A stretch of DNA of 64,000 nt from Legionella sp. (GTDB lineage: Bacteria; Pseudomonadota; Gammaproteobacteria; Legionellales; Legionellaceae). A program made the translations under genes and the position numbers. Of this stretch, positions 63,278-64,000 are shown one piece after another (positions within the stretch are counted from its first letter, which is position 1; every line of letters starts with the position of its first letter). The notes below the pieces were generated by a model. That model was given only the letters and a program-made list of their open reading frames with translations, was not told where the DNA came from and did not search any database. The stretch covers positions 62,001 to 126,000 of the forward strand of contig JAOATK010000018.1 in the NCBI GenBank assembly GCA_030158115.1. The letters are read 5' to 3'.

Positions 63278-64000
63278 ATGAATCGTCCTTTATATTTGGT
63301 TGCAGGCTTAGGTAAAACGGGTTTATCGGTTGCGCGGTATTTGCGCCGTACTCATCGATCGTTTATTGTTTTTGATACGCGACCACAAGCACCTGGTTTA
63401 GATGAGTTCGTCAAGGAATTTACTCATACTCCTGTTTACCTAACACAGCTTCCGGATGAAGTATTAAGTCAGGTTACTGATATTATTGCGAGTCCTGGAT
63501 TATCATTGGATCTGCCCTTATTCAAACAAGCCAAAGAGTTAGGTATTCCTATCTATGGTGATATTGAATGTCTGGCGCGTGAAATTCATGTTCCTGTCAT
63601 TGCTATTACAGGAACCAATGGGAAATCCACAGTGACCACTTTGGTGGGCGAGATGGCCAAAGCTGCAGGGTATAAAGTAGCGGTTGCTGGAAATATTGGC
63701 ACACCAGTGCTCGATATGCTAGATGATGAACATCCCTATGATTTATGGGTTTTAGAGCTCTCTAGCTTCCAGTTGGATTTAACGAATTCTCTTGCTCCTG
63801 CTGCTGCCACGATTCTAAATATCTCTCCTGATCATTTAGATAGGCATCATACAATGGAATCATATATTCAGGCCAAGCAAAAAATTTATCATCAGGCTCA
63901 AGTGGCTTTATTTAATCGTGATGAGGCCCATACGGCTCCTACTATTCAGATAAACACTATCTCTTTTGGCCAGGATACCCCTACGGAAGAGAATTGGGGG
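63278..64000 (+). CDS. murD: UDP-N-acetylmuramoylalanine-D-glutamate ligase (3' end outside window)
   Basis: I translated the plus strand from the ATG at 63278 to the edge: 241 codons with no stop. The N-terminus MNRPLYLVAGLGKTGLSVARYL is a typical MurD Rossmann start; SPGLSLDLPL, the ATP site ITGTNGKSTVTTLVGEM, GNIGTPVLD, LELSSFQLDLT and ILNISPDHLDRHHTMESYIQAKQKI all match. Lies 13 bases after mraY. Not in frame-closed form because the window ends. Confidence 0.96.
   Translation, partial: MNRPLYLVAGLGKTGLSVARYLRRTHRSFIVFDTRPQAPGLDEFVKEFTHTPVYLTQLPDEVLSQVTDIIASPGLSLDLPLFKQAKELGIPIYGDIECLAREIHVPVIAITGTNGKSTVTTLVGEMAKAAGYKVAVAGNIGTPVLDMLDDEHPYDLWVLELSSFQLDLTNSLAPAAATILNISPDHLDRHHTMESYIQAKQKIYHQAQVALFNRDEAHTAPTIQINTISFGQDTPTEENWG

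Overview
The window is a chromosomal segment of a Legionella species that is probably not L. pneumophila. The main evidence is a complete, co-linear Dot/Icm type IVB secretion block, icmT-S-(FIR)-Q-P-O-N-M-L-K-E-G-C-D-J-B (about 37.6-53.9 kb), together with AT-rich, Legionella-like housekeeping genes. Three things argue against L. pneumophila: icmR is replaced by an unrelated-looking short FIR-type gene, the tphA-icmF-icmH genes that follow icmB in L. pneumophila are absent here, and the edd-eda interval carries only a decayed glucokinase remnant.

Layout. 1-2494 (minus): 5' part of a large helical protein that runs off the left edge, a probable SdhA-like Dot/Icm substrate with a fresh 60-bp tandem duplication. 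2.5-7.8 kb: hotdog-fold protein, uvrA, then a lemA / M48 membrane protease pair. 7.9-10.5 kb: an 859-residue P-loop protein with effector-like traits. 10.5-15.5 kb (mostly minus): ABC-2 exporter pair, 2OG-Fe(II) oxygenase, YgjP-like metallopeptidase, a small secreted protein, one unknown protein and Ogt. 15.7-19.2 kb (minus): rpsP-rimM-trmD-rplS and ffh. 19.3-24.2 kb: CarF/TMEM189-like desaturase, GadC-like permease, PriC-like protein, redoxin and CMD proteins, a Rap1a-like periplasmic protein and DUF2909. 24.3-28.1 kb: cytochrome oxidase/heme A assembly operon (SURF1, membrane protein, ctaA, cyoE, sco). 28.2-29.3 kb: RimK and a small XRE-like protein. 29.6-34.4 kb: Entner-Doudoroff operon zwf-pgl-edd-(glk remnant)-eda. 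34.4-37.2 kb (minus): GH15 glucoamylase, hemH and a cold-shock gene. 37.6-53.9 kb: Dot/Icm cluster. 54.1-56.1 kb (minus): DAACS symporter and class B acid phosphatase. 56.2-64 kb: smc-zipA, then murF-mraY-murD (murD cut by the right edge).

How it fits together. The Icm proteins cover the coupling complex (IcmO/DotL, IcmP/DotM, the chaperone IcmS), the outer-membrane core (IcmK/DotH, IcmE/DotG, IcmG/DotF, IcmN/DotK), inner-membrane parts (IcmL/DotI, IcmM/DotJ, IcmT, IcmC/DotE, IcmD/DotP), the ATPase IcmB/DotO with IcmJ/DotN, and the IcmQ/FIR pair. The two large proteins at 0-2.5 and 7.9-10.5 kb are candidate substrates of this machine. The glucoamylase and Entner-Doudoroff genes suggest extracellular polyglucose breakdown feeding carbon catabolism, but no hexokinase gene or sugar importer remains at this locus.

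Intergenic regions carry small repeats: REP-like hairpins at 14.9 and 55.3 kb, an 86-bp palindromic element at 23.4 kb, a 173-bp TIR-bounded relic upstream of icmT, and a related fragment at 29.4 kb. I found no rRNA, tRNA, CRISPR array or intact insertion sequence. All assignments are by eye from sequence and remembered family motifs; no database search was run.
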